From assembly GCA_028532985.1 (NCBI GenBank), contig JANCIK010000001.1, positions 4,092,001-4,156,000 on the forward strand: 64,000 bases of DNA, written 5' to 3'. Positions 12,481 through 23,473 of the stretch are shown here, one piece after another; position 1 is the stretch's first letter, and every line of letters starts with the position of its first letter. The stretch is from Stropharia rugosoannulata (Eukaryota; Basidiomycota; Agaricomycetes; Agaricales; Strophariaceae). Below the pieces are notes generated by a model. That model was not told where the DNA came from. It was given only the letters and a program-made list of their open reading frames with translations, and did no database searches. The position numbers and the translations under genes were made by a program.

Positions 12481-14761
12481 CTACGCTGCATTCTGCATAA
12501 CAATAGAAGCAATTCTATCACGACTATGTTGGGCCAAGGTCCACTCTACATTCACCATTACCATGCTATCATGTCCAAGTCACTATTTAACCGCAATCAC
12601 TCATGCATAATATACAATTATCGTCGCTTCTGTATACTTCTTCCAGGTGCTAGTGCGCTAGACCTTTATGTTTTCATAGTGTATCATGTTTTCAGGAATA
12701 GATGTATGTGTACTCGGAATTCTAGAGTAGAATGTTCGATATATTCAGATGGGTCAGGCCAGGCGCTATACCCTTTCACGATCCCTTTTTCAATAAAAGT
12801 CAGGGAACGGCCATGGATTCCGTGGAAAGAGGCACAGGCCGCTGCAGCTGAGCCGCGGCTTGTACGATTGGGGATTGCATTTCGTACGTGATGCTTCCTG
12901 CCGCAGCAGAACATCATAGAACTGTACGGAATCCGTGGAGATTACCTTTAAGAGTCTACCGAAACATCGATCCTGCCGCGGCTGTATGTTTTAAAGGGCA
13001 CATGTGCCACGATTTGACAGATCCGCGGCTTGAGCGCTAATTTTGGTGCGGCAAATGAAGGCACGTTGCCGTGAAGCCGCGGTGATGGCGGGATCTAGCA
13101 GTCCCGTGACACGCGGCCCCATTCAAGCTGCGCGCACGACACAGCTCTCAACCTCCCACCTCCATCGTTGTTGCTCAGTCAGAGTACAGCTCTTCGTTGC
13201 CGGAGCCACTCTAGTTGGCTTCTGCTCACAACTTCAATATATCATGTCTTCTCCGTCGTCTCGCTGCAGAATCTGGCCTTGCAAGATCTACTGGAGGCTG
13301 CCCGCTTTCAAACCGCCTGCATCGTCGGCCTGAGCGTCATTGGAGAAGAGCCTGAGCCCTCAACGCTGAAGTGTCAAACTTGCATTGTTATTGATGTCAA
13401 GTGACTACAATGTCGGACGTTTGGTGCGACCGTGTTGCCCGACTTGCGAATCAGCACCACGTAGTCGCTATTGTCCTGTGCGGGATATTGTCAATTTATG
13501 GAACGAGTCTCTGAAAAGTGGGGTACTACCTGTCGTACAGACTCTACCAACCAGAAGGTATCGTTTTATGCCGTTCTCCTCGCTGCACTTAAGTAATCTT
13601 TGTAACCATTTCATCCGCCACGAATCTTCCAGATTCTATGTCGCGCTTGCTTGCTCATTTCTTTGGCCTCGCCTTCTCAAACTAGCCGGAGTGCTGTTAG
13701 GCAAGATTTGAGCACCCGAGTTAACGTACGTGTCTGTGAGATTTGAACAATTGTTTCACAGTGCGTGCGGCGTGGCGGAACTTGTTGACGAGCGACCTTC
13801 ATCAGGGTGTTGTAAATTTGTTACATGCCACAATTTTCGAATTATCGGAGTGAGCTCGATTGACCCAAGATCTGTCACCCTCTTCGGTGGCTACTATATT
13901 CAATTGCTGGGCAGCTGCACCTCTTCGCGAGTACGCTCTCACATAACGTGTCACTGGTTACGGTAAGATTTAGTAGGTATCTATCTTTCGTTCGCATCAT
14001 GCTTTCGTACAAACACTTGTTAGTTACCGCGGTCAGGATGGAAATCTCAGTTCCACGAACCAACTGGGCGGAATAACCCAAGTAGCACAGCGTATGTCGA
14101 TGAGGAGAGGTCATCATTCGGCGATAGTAACTGTTTTGTTATCGAATAACATTTAAACTTTGTGAATGTGGTGAGAGAGTTAAGCGCCGGTGTCGGCGCA
14201 GCCATAGGTCACCTTCATCCCCGTGTTTTTCGCACTAGACTTCCCACTACCCATGTACTCGGTGGTTCAACATTATGTGAACGTTATGTGATCAGAGTCC
14301 GAGGTAAAACAGCCCTCATTCAAGCGAGGATGAATATTGCAAGGCAAAGGACGCAGCACACGACGTACATACCAACGCAATCCAGCATGAATATGGACAA
14401 TCAAACTCCTATTCTTAGAGCCCTTTTGTAAAGTCACGCGAAGCGTGCCAGAAAGTGCTAGAACGTCTCCATGTGAGGCAGTTTCGACAATCAACGGCAG
14501 TACATGCACCGATAATACAAGCGGATACATGACAGTTCGCAAGCTACCGAGAACATGTGCGTGGTGATTGATGATGTCCAAAGCCGCTTCCAGAGCGTGA
14601 GTGTCATGTTTTACTTACTTAAGTAAAGAGGAACCTAGATGGTGGTCAGTATTTGTATTTATAGACTACCTTGAGCTCGAGTCCGAATTCTCATCCATAT
14701 CTCGTGGAAAGTGGACGTTTTAGTGATAGTAGAGTTAAGAGGTTAACAAGGAATCAGTGGA
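12481..14761. other. Intergenic stretch; cluster of CCGCGG sites near 12.8-13.1 kb
   Basis: No supported gene. Between about 12,850 and 13,090 the hexamer CCGCGG occurs several times in 250 bp beside GGAATCCGTGG-like repeats, which is dense for this base composition. The remaining frames are short and motif-free. Confidence 0.4.
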
Positions 14762-16366
14762 TTATTTTGTGGGTCCATAGTATGAGTGATTGGACTGCAG
14801 AAAGTTTGTGTCATGGAATGTTCCGTTTTTCAATATCCTCTGAATCACGGTCACCTCCACGTGCTCAGCAGCAGCAGATTTGGCCCGCAGAAGGGCTTGC
14901 AGCATTTTGAATGTGACTACGAGAGGTACACTGCCCAGGTAGGGGTAGAGAACAAGCCGCAGCCCTAAACGAGGTTTTGGGGGTGTAGCATCTACCACGG
15001 AAGGCAAAGCTGCAAATCCGTTGAGAAACTCTGTTAATATAGTGAGCAGAATGTCCGTCTTTAGGGAAGACTGTTCCAGCTCCAAGTGCTTCATCCGGGA
15101 AAGGTTAGACAAGGGATCGATGCTCAGAGGCGACATATGTGAAGTAATTGTGCCTGCTATCCATGAAGTGGGTCTACAGGAAACATGCAGCCTTTCAAGC
15201 GAAGGCATAGCTTGCAGCATTCGAATAAAGAGATCAGTGGAGGCGGGGGTTATGTGTGCTTGCAAAAGAGACAATTGTTTGATTTGACACTTTGAAGTTT
15301 GAACCATGGAGAGGATGTCCTGCCATGGTTCCAGCTCTGTTAAATCGGACGGAGCATCGACTGTGAGCTCCGATAGATTTGGGAAACAAAGGCACCGCAA
15401 AAATGGTGAATAGGAATACCGAAAGTGAACAAGCTCCAGAGCTTGGAGAGAATGATTCACAACAATTTTGTTAGCGGTGTCATCCAAGGGTGGGCTTGGG
15501 GCTATATCCACGCATCTGAACCGTCGAAGGTTTTGGGCAGCGCCCAATACAGGCACGATGTCGGTCAAAGGTCGATACTCGACGCTGAATTCGGTGACAT
15601 TTGTCCAATCTATCCTTGATTTTGAAAAGTCGACACGGGAGAGGGATACCACAGTAAGTAAGCCGCTTTTTAGAGTTGATGTAAATTGGAGGCTGTGAGG
15701 GATATATGCGTCCATTTCAAAATGGTACAAAAAGGGTGCTTCAATGAAAGTAGCTTCGAAGAGAGATAGGAAGAAGTAAGGCTTCATCATCACAATCAAT
15801 GTATCCCATCTATGTGTATGAGGTGTAATGAGCGAGACCATGTTGTTCATTGGAGGAAAGTTTTGAAGCATTAATACAGCACTCTGCTCGACATAGATAC
15901 GCAGCTTGAGAAGTCGGCTTCCAGACCTGGCTAGCCAGAGGCGGACAAGATCATATTCGGCTATCTTGCATCGAGCATGATCGCCAGAGCGTACACTGAT
16001 GATTAACGACGACCATAAAGCAGTGGTGCTGAACCCGATGTCGCGCCAGCGGCTACATACCGACGTTATGCGAAATGGGGAGGTAGAGATCATTTTTCTA
16101 GGATCCGCGTAGACTGAGGCAGTGTATCCAGAGCAATCAGGAAAGTGGCCGAAGATATTCTCTATGAGCTCTACCGGCAAGCGATTGGAAAGGGTATCGT
16201 GGCGCGCGTTCACTTTTCTACAAAGGACAGCCAACTTTTCATGATTCTCAACGGAAGATAGGAGAAAGCTAGTCAGATTTTCGCAGTCCTCGCAGGGTTT
16301 GCCATTTATTAACGTACATTTGAGAAGCAGCGTTGGATATTTGAACTTTGAGGATGATGGGGGCAT
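14762..16366 (-). CDS. F-box domain protein with LRR-like C-terminal region (534 aa)
   Basis: Single uninterrupted frame of 534 codons. After a short leader containing Cys pairs (CEDCENL) and a coiled region comes a clear F-box: LPVELIENIFGHF about 60 residues in, followed by VCSRWRDIGFSTTALWSSL. The rest has the leucine spacing of degenerate leucine-rich repeats, for example LSELTVDAPSDL and LERLHVSC. F-box proteins of this kind usually act as substrate receptors of SCF ubiquitin ligases by binding Skp1; the substrate cannot be read from the sequence. It is not close to the F-box trio at 19.9-34.5 kb, which shares a different core sequence. Its start lies 325 bp from the start of the CFEM gene, head to head, so the two may share a promoter region. 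Confidence 0.85.
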   Translation of the reverse strand: MPPSSSKFKYPTLLLKCTLINGKPCEDCENLTSFLLSSVENHEKLAVLCRKVNARHDTLSNRLPVELIENIFGHFPDCSGYTASVYADPRKMISTSPFRITSVCSRWRDIGFSTTALWSSLIISVRSGDHARCKIAEYDLVRLWLARSGSRLLKLRIYVEQSAVLMLQNFPPMNNMVSLITPHTHRWDTLIVMMKPYFFLSLFEATFIEAPFLYHFEMDAYIPHSLQFTSTLKSGLLTVVSLSRVDFSKSRIDWTNVTEFSVEYRPLTDIVPVLGAAQNLRRFRCVDIAPSPPLDDTANKIVVNHSLQALELVHFRYSYSPFLRCLCFPNLSELTVDAPSDLTELEPWQDILSMVQTSKCQIKQLSLLQAHITPASTDLFIRMLQAMPSLERLHVSCRPTSWIAGTITSHMSPLSIDPLSNLSRMKHLELEQSSLKTDILLTILTEFLNGFAALPSVVDATPPKPRLGLRLVLYPYLGSVPLVVTFKMLQALLRAKSAAAEHVEVTVIQRILKNGTFHDTNFLQSNHSYYGPTK

Positions 16367-16690
16367 CTTGCAAGTACTCGTTGATCATTGTTTGGCCTTT
16401 GTGATAAATAGTGCTTACATCAGCTGTACCATGTGACATATGACATAATGGCAGGCCCTTCCAACGCCCTCCAAATTAACACCGTCGTTGTCCTCAACCA
16501 ATACCATCGTCTTCGCTGCAAGAGCGACGCACTGAGCTACGCAATTCGGTGAGTATATGCGTTTTCTCTCATTTCAACATTTAATTTCTTACTTTTCTTC
16601 GCCGACCATGCTCCAGCATATCTGACGGCGAGGCGTAACTTTTGTGCAATCTTCAACCGCGTCAACGACTGTGAACAGCCTTAGGAAACA

Positions 16691-17454
16691 ATGTCCTCCT
16701 TCTCTCCAGCCTCCATCCTTTTTGTTATTCTTTGTCAGTTCTCTGTCATAGTTTGGGGCTCAGCTTCCCTAGTCCCTCCTTCAACTTTTCCACCAACATC
16801 TACCACAGCCAATTCGACTGGAACCAGTACTGTTGCCAGCAGCACGACTTCGCAGACAGCGACCGCGTCCGGGACAGGGAACGCGACAACGTCAGGCGCG
16901 TCGACGAGTACTACACAATTCCCGAGTCTTGGTGGTGTATCATCCTGCGGTACGCATATATAGACAGGCTATTCTTGAAGCTCTTGCACATCTGATGCGA
17001 CCGATCAGTGTCGGGCTGTCTCGCGAGCGCAATAGCGCGCGTCAACTGCACAAGCATTACCGACGTGAACTGCTTCTGCTTCCAGTACGTGCTTTAAGGT
17101 TTTACGACGTCCGGTACACTGACATGTTCGTGCAGGCCTCATTTCCCCAACGAGCTCGTTGCATGCATTCTTGCGAACTGTGCGGACCAGGTATCTACGT
17201 CCGAGAACTTGGCGCAACAGTTTTGCAATGTTGCATCCTCGACGCCAAGTTTGACGTTTGAATCCGTGCCTTCGACAGCGCCCCCATCCACCTCGGCTAC
17301 GGCTACAGACTCATCTTCAACTAGTACCTCTCCTTCCAGCACGACATCGCCTAGTAGTGCTTCCAGCATAAAACCAGTCGCATCGCAGGGGCTTACTTTG
17401 ACTCTCTTGCTTGCGACACTTGGCGCAGCTTTGGGCGTTCTCATCAATCTCTAG
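16691..17454 (+). CDS. CFEM-domain protein with signal peptide and GPI-type C-terminus (217 aa)
   Basis: Three exons join in phase: 16691-16949, 17009-17084 and 17136-17454. A signal peptide (ILFVILCQFSVIVWG) leads into a Ser/Thr-rich spacer and then a CFEM domain with eight Cys in the expected order: SSCVSGC, ARVNC, TDVNCFCF, VACILANC and QQFC. The Asp three residues before the fourth Cys is kept; in haem-binding CFEM proteins this residue coordinates iron. A second Ser/Thr-rich stretch ends in a hydrophobic tail (LTLTLLLATLGAALGVLI), as in GPI-anchored wall proteins. Likely site is the cell surface. Haem or iron uptake is known for some family members and cannot be assumed here. The introns split the domain between Cys motifs. 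A 5' UTR intron near 16.55 kb is possible. Confidence 0.9.
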
Positions 17455-17954
17455 GAAGCAGCTTTTATGTCGGACACGAAGAGCACCGTCCGTCTAAAGC
17501 TTTACATCTCGTTATTCGGTCGTATTCACGTTATTGACATTGCATGCATACCTTGTACTACCACATAAATAAATTATACCCCTCTACACAGCTAAAGTTA
17601 ACGTCTGCTCTGCTCGGCGTAGTAATGCACTACATTGATAGAAGTAAGGGAGGAAGCGTGAAGGACTCTTAAAGCTACTCGTACCTTACGACAATGAATA
17701 TACTCGGTCGCAAGACTTGCATGTGTTTTTCCTGCAACGTATTATAAGCAAGGGTTTTACACTGCAATAGGATTGCCAGCCTATGTCCAAAGTAAATGAA
17801 AACACCATCAAAAGTACTTTATTTTTGACTTGGTCGGCCTTGGTTGCAATGCTGTCCGCAGTTTCTCACACCTGCGCTTGTCCTCAACCACTACCATCTT
17901 TCAGGACACCTTCTTCTCTGCAAGCTCAGACGCTTGGCGTCGACGACGACAACT
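17455..17954. other. Intergenic, probable 3' UTR and promoter
   Basis: About 500 bp between two genes in the same direction. The frame of the downstream gene is open upstream to 17844, but the extra 37 residues look unstructured, so the start is placed at 17955 just before the membrane helix. Confidence 0.5.
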
Positions 17955-19265
17955 ATGGGGTTCATCCCATTTCTTCCTAGGACTGCGAGGGCGAGGCTGG
18001 CGCTCGCTGGCGGTCTCACCGTCATATACATCCTCGTCACTGCCTGGTACATGGGCTACGGCAGTAGCGCCTTTCCTCGACTCACCACCAAGCCGGACGA
18101 CCTAGGTCATCAAACCGAATCTCCAAAGACCACCGATGTCGAAGAAGTCGTCATTATAAAACCTTCCCCACCATCAACCCCCGAGGCCCGTGTCCTGCTC
18201 GTCTCCGCATTCTTTCCCCTCAATACGTCCAAAACAAAACCGCAGGAGTACGATATGTGGCTTACCAACTTCCTCGGCACCGTTGAGACAGAGATATACT
18301 TGTACACTCCCCCAGAGGAGGCCGACCGCGTGCGGGCGCTGCGGACGCCCGGCGCACCCCTCTACCTCGACACGAATTTCACCTCGATCTTCGACATCCC
18401 ACCGCTGAAGGACAAACTACCAGCATACACTCGGATGCGCGTGCGTGACCGCGCCCGCCCGCGACACTCCGTCGAGTCGTACGCAGTGATCAACTCGAAG
18501 CCGTACTTCCTGTCCGCCGCTATCTCCGCACGCGAGGTGCAGGGCGCGACGTACGCATACGCTTTCTGGACAGACCCTACGGCGTTCCACCACCCTCACG
18601 CGTACCGCCAGTGGCCATCTGCGGCGCGCATCGAGGAGCTCTGGGCTGCTGGGACGGAGGCGACGGGCACGCCGGCGAGCGACCTGCTGTTCATGCCTAC
18701 CTTTGGGCTCCCCGACCGGTCGATTGTGTACTGGACGCCTGGGATGGGCCCGCTCGACTCGCGGTTCACCGAGGGCTCGTTCTTCGGAGGAAACCCCGCT
18801 GCAGCACAGTGGTGGGCGCGCGCTTTCTACACGCACCACGACAGATTCCTGTCTGAAGAGATCTTCGTGGGCACGGACCAGGGGATCGCTAATGCGCTCG
18901 CGCTGGTCTACGCGCGGCGCATGCTGACAGTGTGGTACAACGACCCCGAGGCGCCGGCCCATGTTGCCCTCGGACGGGGCCCGGAGAAGAGTGCACTGGG
19001 CCAGTGCGAGTCGCCGTGGTTCTACTACCAGTTCTTCACGGCGGACGCGGAGACGAGGGAGGCTATGCGCAAGCAGTGGATTGCGGCGGCGAACACATGG
19101 CGCTGGTGGGGGTGGTGGAATGCACGCGATACAGAGCCCTGCCATGATACGCTTGTACTGGGCATGGAAAGCATGCTCAAGCGTCACTTTGGGAGTGGGT
19201 GGAACTCGCCGTCTTCGGACGTGGGCGTGCCAGACAAAATAGAGTGGACAATCGCATCGGAGTAA
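17955..19265 (+). CDS. Type II membrane HtrL/YibB-like protein, putative glycosyltransferase (436 aa)
   Basis: One intronless frame, very GC-rich compared with its flanks. A short cytoplasmic start is followed by one membrane helix (LALAGGLTVIYILVTAWYM), then a lumenal catalytic-type domain. Features fitting the HtrL/YibB family are YDMWLTNFLGTVETEIYLYT near the domain start, a central AFWTDPTAF, and EGSFFGGNPAAAQWW, followed by a conserved EEIFVGTDQ stretch. By analogy with GT-A-like enzymes it would act in the Golgi on glycans. Donor and acceptor are unknown, and family members are often annotated only as HtrL. The start at 17955 is chosen over 17844 because it puts the membrane helix close to the N-terminus. 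Confidence 0.75.
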   Translation: MGFIPFLPRTARARLALAGGLTVIYILVTAWYMGYGSSAFPRLTTKPDDLGHQTESPKTTDVEEVVIIKPSPPSTPEARVLLVSAFFPLNTSKTKPQEYDMWLTNFLGTVETEIYLYTPPEEADRVRALRTPGAPLYLDTNFTSIFDIPPLKDKLPAYTRMRVRDRARPRHSVESYAVINSKPYFLSAAISAREVQGATYAYAFWTDPTAFHHPHAYRQWPSAARIEELWAAGTEATGTPASDLLFMPTFGLPDRSIVYWTPGMGPLDSRFTEGSFFGGNPAAAQWWARAFYTHHDRFLSEEIFVGTDQGIANALALVYARRMLTVWYNDPEAPAHVALGRGPEKSALGQCESPWFYYQFFTADAETREAMRKQWIAAANTWRWWGWWNARDTEPCHDTLVLGMESMLKRHFGSGWNSPSSDVGVPDKIEWTIASE

Positions 19266-19442
19266 CTTGTACTATTACTAATTCTGGGACTCTAGCATGG
19301 TATTTATCTAATTCTACGTGGCGTATATCTCGATCTATTTGATGCCCTGAGTCTTTCGGATAGATTTTGAGTGTTAAGTATGCTTTGGTGTTTAAGGGAA
19401 TAAAATTATGGGTTTGTAGATCGCCCACATTCCTGCTCATGT

Positions 19443-19664
19443 CACTGCTGGCGCCGACCTGTGTTTGGTGACCAAAAAGATGCTTCCAGATATGTCATGT
19501 TTTTGGTGGCATCGTTTTGGCGGGCAAAAATGCATCGGCCTTGCCATTTAAGGGAACCCCGACGACTTTTGTAACCTTTTTGTGAGCCATACATGTCGAT
19601 TTGAAAACATGGCATATTTGCCGGCACATTTTTAGCCATGAAACATGGGTAGGCGCCAGCAGTG
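19443..19664. mobile_element. CACTG-type MITE, copy A (222 bp)
   Basis: Non-autonomous element bounded by inverted ends. The left end reads CACTGCTGGCGCC and the right end is its reverse complement. A 3-bp TGT duplication flanks it (19440-19442 and 19665-19667). The interior matches the copy at 58289-58508 in the opposite orientation. TIRs starting CACT(A/G) with 3-bp duplications are the mark of the CACTA (CMC/EnSpm) superfamily. Confidence 0.8.
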
Positions 19665-19852
19665 TGTGTAACTTGCATCCACAAGGATGCAATTTATATG
19701 TTATATGTCCCCTTTGCCGGTTTGAGATGTTTGGTATATTTCCTGTTTAGACTCTAACTCATATTTGAGTAAGAAATGCCGGAGCGGAGCGAGGCATATC
19801 TTATATGTTATAAAGATACAGTGTTTACTCCGCTGCCATGCAGAAATACTAA

Positions 19853-21505
19853 TTACACCGTATGAGTCACATAGTATGGAGCACGTTTGGCATATTGAAG
19901 ACCTCCACTGCCGCATATGTACGTCTCTTTTCTACCTGGCATGTCTGGAAACCAGACGAGTTCTAGTCCACGGAACATGTCCAGCATCCCACAGGCATAC
20001 TCAATTGGCAATTGAGAAAACCCGGTCAGGTCAAGCCTTTTGATAGGAACGCGCCGATGCCTATGTAGCAGGAACGGTATAATATCTTGAATCCTTCCGA
20101 TGTCCGAGTATATTATGAGCATCTCCAGACATGGTAGTAAATTTGCATTTGCAACAATATCTTGGATATAGATTAAGCAATTCGCGGTGATGGCGAGACT
20201 AGTAACAGTCCTCATGGAATTGAGCAGCCCCAGGAGACACGAAGGATCTAGTAAACCGGGAGGTTGAAAATTATGGAAGATGTCCAGTTGGCTAATTTGA
20301 CGTGGGTACGTGACTACCGAAAGGTGCGTAAAGATAGCTTCAATGATCCTGCGGCTGATCCGTAGATTTAAGTTCGTAAACGCCCAGCATAATTCAAATG
20401 GGTAAGGGTGCGACGAAGTGACTAGGATGTTGTTCTGTGTCAACCTGATTCGTAATTCGGGCAGGACTTTGTCCTGAGACGAGAATAACAGGTCCAGATG
20501 GCGACGCACAGCGCAAAACGCATTGTCTACGTCTTCGACGGTATGGTTCGTGTGAGATAGCCATGCTGGAAAATCAGTTGCCAAGTGTATGGCACAGGCA
20601 TTGTTCGGATTGATACGCCCAAGGAATGCTTCGTATACCGTCAGATCGTCAGACTGGATGTCAATAAATTTCAGCCGAGGAAGTTTTGGGCGCAGATCGG
20701 TACTGCTGATGCTCAGTCCGAACAGAGCCAGTGTAAGCCTCTCAAGCATGGGCATTTGAATACACATGGTCAGCAGCTCGACGTCCGTCGTATGTACGAC
20801 TTTCGACAAGTATAACACCCGGAGACTGTACAACGGAGCAGCAATCGTGACGGGGAAATGTGAATCAAGCATAAATAAGGAGAGAGTTTGAAGTGCAGGT
20901 GCATGCCGGGAGAAGAGTGGAATAGCTGGCTTGAGCCTCGGGCCCGTCACGTCATGAGGTAGTGGTCGTAGGCGAATATCAATTGAAAAATGCTGCATGA
21001 TATCTGTGGGACGGGACAGAAGCTGTGCCATTGCATTAATCCATTGGACTTTGCCAGAGTAACATATTATTTGAATAGATACGCTCACGCTTCGAACTCG
21101 TTGCCAGTTCTCATGGAGGATATCCAAAAAGTGCCAAGCTAGATCTGAAGGTGGCAAAGATCTTAGAACGCCTGTGATAGTCAAAGGCGAGTTTCTGGTC
21201 CTAAACATCACAGTATCCAGCCATTTAATGTATTCTGCCTGAGATGGATTGAGGTTGACGCTGACGCATTGTCCCCAAAGTAGGGGTGAGTCAAGGAGGA
21301 TATTGCGCCAATGTTGGCAGACGTGCGTTCCGAGCCGAAGGGCAGACAAGGAACCATTGACACTACCCCGCTGTAACAAGCCATTGGGCATTTCATACGG
21401 CATAGTCCAGGAGTAGATCTCTCGAAGGACGTCGGGATTTAAGTCTTGCCAAATGCCCGTGTTAGGCTGATTGATTGTATGCAGTGAGCGGGCCTGTGTG
21501 TCCAT
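19853..21505 (-). CDS. F-box-like protein, paralogue 1 of a three-member cluster (550 aa)
   Basis: Uninterrupted 550-codon frame. The F-box-like start is LNPDVLREIYSWTMPYEM, followed by THVCQHWRNILLDSPLLWGQC. A long region of degenerate leucine-rich spacing follows, and the C-terminus is VWFPDMPGRKETYICGSGG. It is clearly paralogous along its whole length to the genes at 30580-32211 and 32907-34535. It probably serves as an SCF substrate receptor. The three genes lie in the same direction but are separated by a transposon-split 7TM gene and a pseudogene, so this copy was either moved or pushed away from the other two. Its 3' flank matches that of the second copy for about 40 bp past the coding region. 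Confidence 0.85.
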   Translation of the reverse strand: MDTQARSLHTINQPNTGIWQDLNPDVLREIYSWTMPYEMPNGLLQRGSVNGSLSALRLGTHVCQHWRNILLDSPLLWGQCVSVNLNPSQAEYIKWLDTVMFRTRNSPLTITGVLRSLPPSDLAWHFLDILHENWQRVRSVSVSIQIICYSGKVQWINAMAQLLSRPTDIMQHFSIDIRLRPLPHDVTGPRLKPAIPLFSRHAPALQTLSLFMLDSHFPVTIAAPLYSLRVLYLSKVVHTTDVELLTMCIQMPMLERLTLALFGLSISSTDLRPKLPRLKFIDIQSDDLTVYEAFLGRINPNNACAIHLATDFPAWLSHTNHTVEDVDNAFCAVRRHLDLLFSSQDKVLPELRIRLTQNNILVTSSHPYPFELCWAFTNLNLRISRRIIEAIFTHLSVVTYPRQISQLDIFHNFQPPGLLDPSCLLGLLNSMRTVTSLAITANCLIYIQDIVANANLLPCLEMLIIYSDIGRIQDIIPFLLHRHRRVPIKRLDLTGFSQLPIEYACGMLDMFRGLELVWFPDMPGRKETYICGSGGLQYAKRAPYYVTHTV

Positions 21506-21879
21506 TTGCGAGGGATGCCAAAGGGTTCCAGAAGGGTTCCGCCGGTTGTTGCAGGGTGAAATAAGTGAGGCTGAAGCGCTGGCGCCTTAAGGAGATCTTA
21601 ATGGTTCAGCTTGGGTAGTTATGTCTAGAGTTGAATGCAGTAAGTGGTGACAATCGATAAGTACTCGAATGATGGGGCACGGTTGGTCACCACATGTCTG
21701 GTTTCGGTGTTTCCCGAGTCCCAGTCACTCATATAAGGCTGTGATGAGTGTGAAACTATACCAAATATGTGTATTGCGATCTCAGTACTCAGTATTGCAC
21801 TGTCAGGAATACCATCCTCTTTGGACACTTCAACTCCTTCCTTCCGAAGCCTACTCTAGGCACACTCCATATGAAACGA
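21506..21879. other. Intergenic, F-box promoter and 7TM gene 3' flank
   Basis: About 370 bp between two minus-strand genes. It contains the upstream region of the F-box gene. I see no separate feature. Confidence 0.4.
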
Positions 21880-22659
21880 TCAACATTGCTCCCTGTCGCC
21901 AATACTAACAGATATTGTAGATCTGGTGCTGATGCCTGAAGGATTGGGGGCCGTTTCTTGCAAGATAGATGGAGATTTAATAATAATAGGACGAGACGCC
22001 TTTGTCTGGTTGGCCAAATCCATGTTTCCTGATGGGTGGAATAATGCTGATAATGTATGCCGGTACACCCGGCAAGCCATAATATTGACCAGGGCGAGGT
22101 ATGGATCGTCTACCAGTAGCTTCAGCTGCTTTGGGACTCCAGAGTGGACGCTCAGGATTACTGCGCCTAGGCCCGCTAACAGCGTAATGCTACGTAGCAA
22201 TAGTTCAGAAACAGCATCAAATGTTGTGGTAAATCCGGACTCACAAATAGTATAGTTGACCATCCTGTAAAATCATTCTTGTGAAGGTGGGAAGATTTCT
22301 TCCTGATACAATCTTGCTTATATCTTTCTCGGTGCTGGAATGGAAGGGGGAATTGCGAGAGAGGCGCCATGATATAGCTAGAAACACAAGTGTGTCATAT
22401 ACTAACGGAGCGATTGGTTCAATTGATATTGTAGCTGCCATATATGTCCATCCACAGTAAGACGGCGACAGGGCCCGGACTCCTCCATTCATGGAGAAGG
22501 GGAAAAATACAACTGCTGCGACCAAGCCTAAAAAGAAAAGTAGAAATGTGGTGCGTACGGCTTTGGAGTGAGTGTAGACTGCACAAAGGCGAAGGAAAAA
22601 TAGGTAGGCTGTCGAAGTTAGTGCCACTGGACACCACCCATTTGCCATTCTGCCCAATA

Positions 22660-22668
22660 GCTGACAGC
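22660..22668. repeat. Target-site duplication, left (GCTGACAGC)
   Basis: Nine bases directly before the left inverted repeat, identical to 29212-29220. Nine bp is the usual MULE duplication length. Confidence 0.9.
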
Positions 22669-22701
22669 GGGCAAAGGGATTTCTGCGTGCAGCTGCGTGC
22701 A
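22669..22701 (+). repeat. Left terminal inverted repeat of the MULE
   Basis: Starts GGGCAAAGGG and runs into CTGCGTGCAGCTGCGTGCA. It matches the reverse complement of 29179-29211 at 30 of 33 positions. Confidence 0.85.
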
Positions 22702-23154
22702 CGCAGAATGTGACATTGCACGCAGATGCACGCAGAATGTCACAATATCTGCCGTGGTAATGTCATAGTCACGGACGTGTTACAAGCATATCTTGAGCAT
22801 ATCAGATTGACCGAGAAGCACAGTGTGGGTGTGGAGAGGGCTATGACTTGGCCATTATATAGAAAAGATATCTTATGTGAGTAATGTGTCTAGAGAACTT
22901 AGGTTGGTAAGCGCTGTATAACTTATAAGTAGTATAATAGTATAATGCTATAATAATAATACAAGTAACAACATTGAGACCCAATAACATTCTACAGTGT
23001 AAAATTTTCTGTTTCTCATATTTGCAGAGCACCTAAGGGCTGAAAATTTAATTGAAGCTACTACAGGCAATTTTGTTGTTTTGGGAAAGAGAGTGGTGCA
23101 ATTAATGTACATGTAACATGGATATCCTGCCGACACTTTGTCACACTTTGTCAC
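22702..23154. other. Left subterminal region of the MULE; possible extra 5' exons
   Basis: Begins with isolated TGCACGCAG units, then about 400 bp without them. Two stretches look coding but could not be joined in phase: one around 22745-22880 and one around 23031-23105 (reads HLRAENLIEATTGNF). They may be upstream exons of the transposase or chance frames. Confidence 0.4.
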
Positions 23155-23334
23155 ATGCACGCAGTGTCTGCACGCAGCTGCACGCATATGCACGCAGACG
23201 CACGCAGCTGCACGCATATGCACGCACATGCACGCAGCTGCACGCATATGCACGCAGGTGCACGCAGACGCACACAGGTGCACGCAGGTGCACGCATATG
23301 CATGCATAGTATGCACGCAGACGCACGCAGGTGC
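23155..23334 (+). repeat. Left subterminal array of 10-bp TGCACGCANN units
   Basis: About 18 tandem units with core TGCACGCA followed by a variable dinucleotide (GC, TA, GA, CA, GG). The 10-bp period is close to one helical turn. The mirror-image array lies at 29043-29196. Confidence 0.85.
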
Positions 23335-23473
23335 AAAATATGGTATACTACTATTGATCGATCAATATGGTCATGGTCAAGTCTGGCATCACGCGCGCGA
23401 GTTTGGCACAAACTTCCTGATCTTTCCTCTGGTTCAAATTTATAGTGATTATGCTCAACAAATAAAAACCACT

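Noticed and set aside
17844..17954. Upstream extension of the HtrL-like gene
   Set aside because: It would place 37 unstructured residues before the signal-anchor helix; the Met at 17955 is a better start.
18417..19187. 256-codon minus-strand frame
   Set aside because: Antisense shadow of the GC-rich HtrL-like gene.
23155..23334. CRISPR array
   Set aside because: The units are contiguous 10-mers without spacers, in a eukaryotic transposon end.
23118..23411. Cys/His-rich open frames on both strands over the left repeat array
   Set aside because: All come from the 10-bp repeat, which is open in most frames and gives periodic peptides. No gene context.
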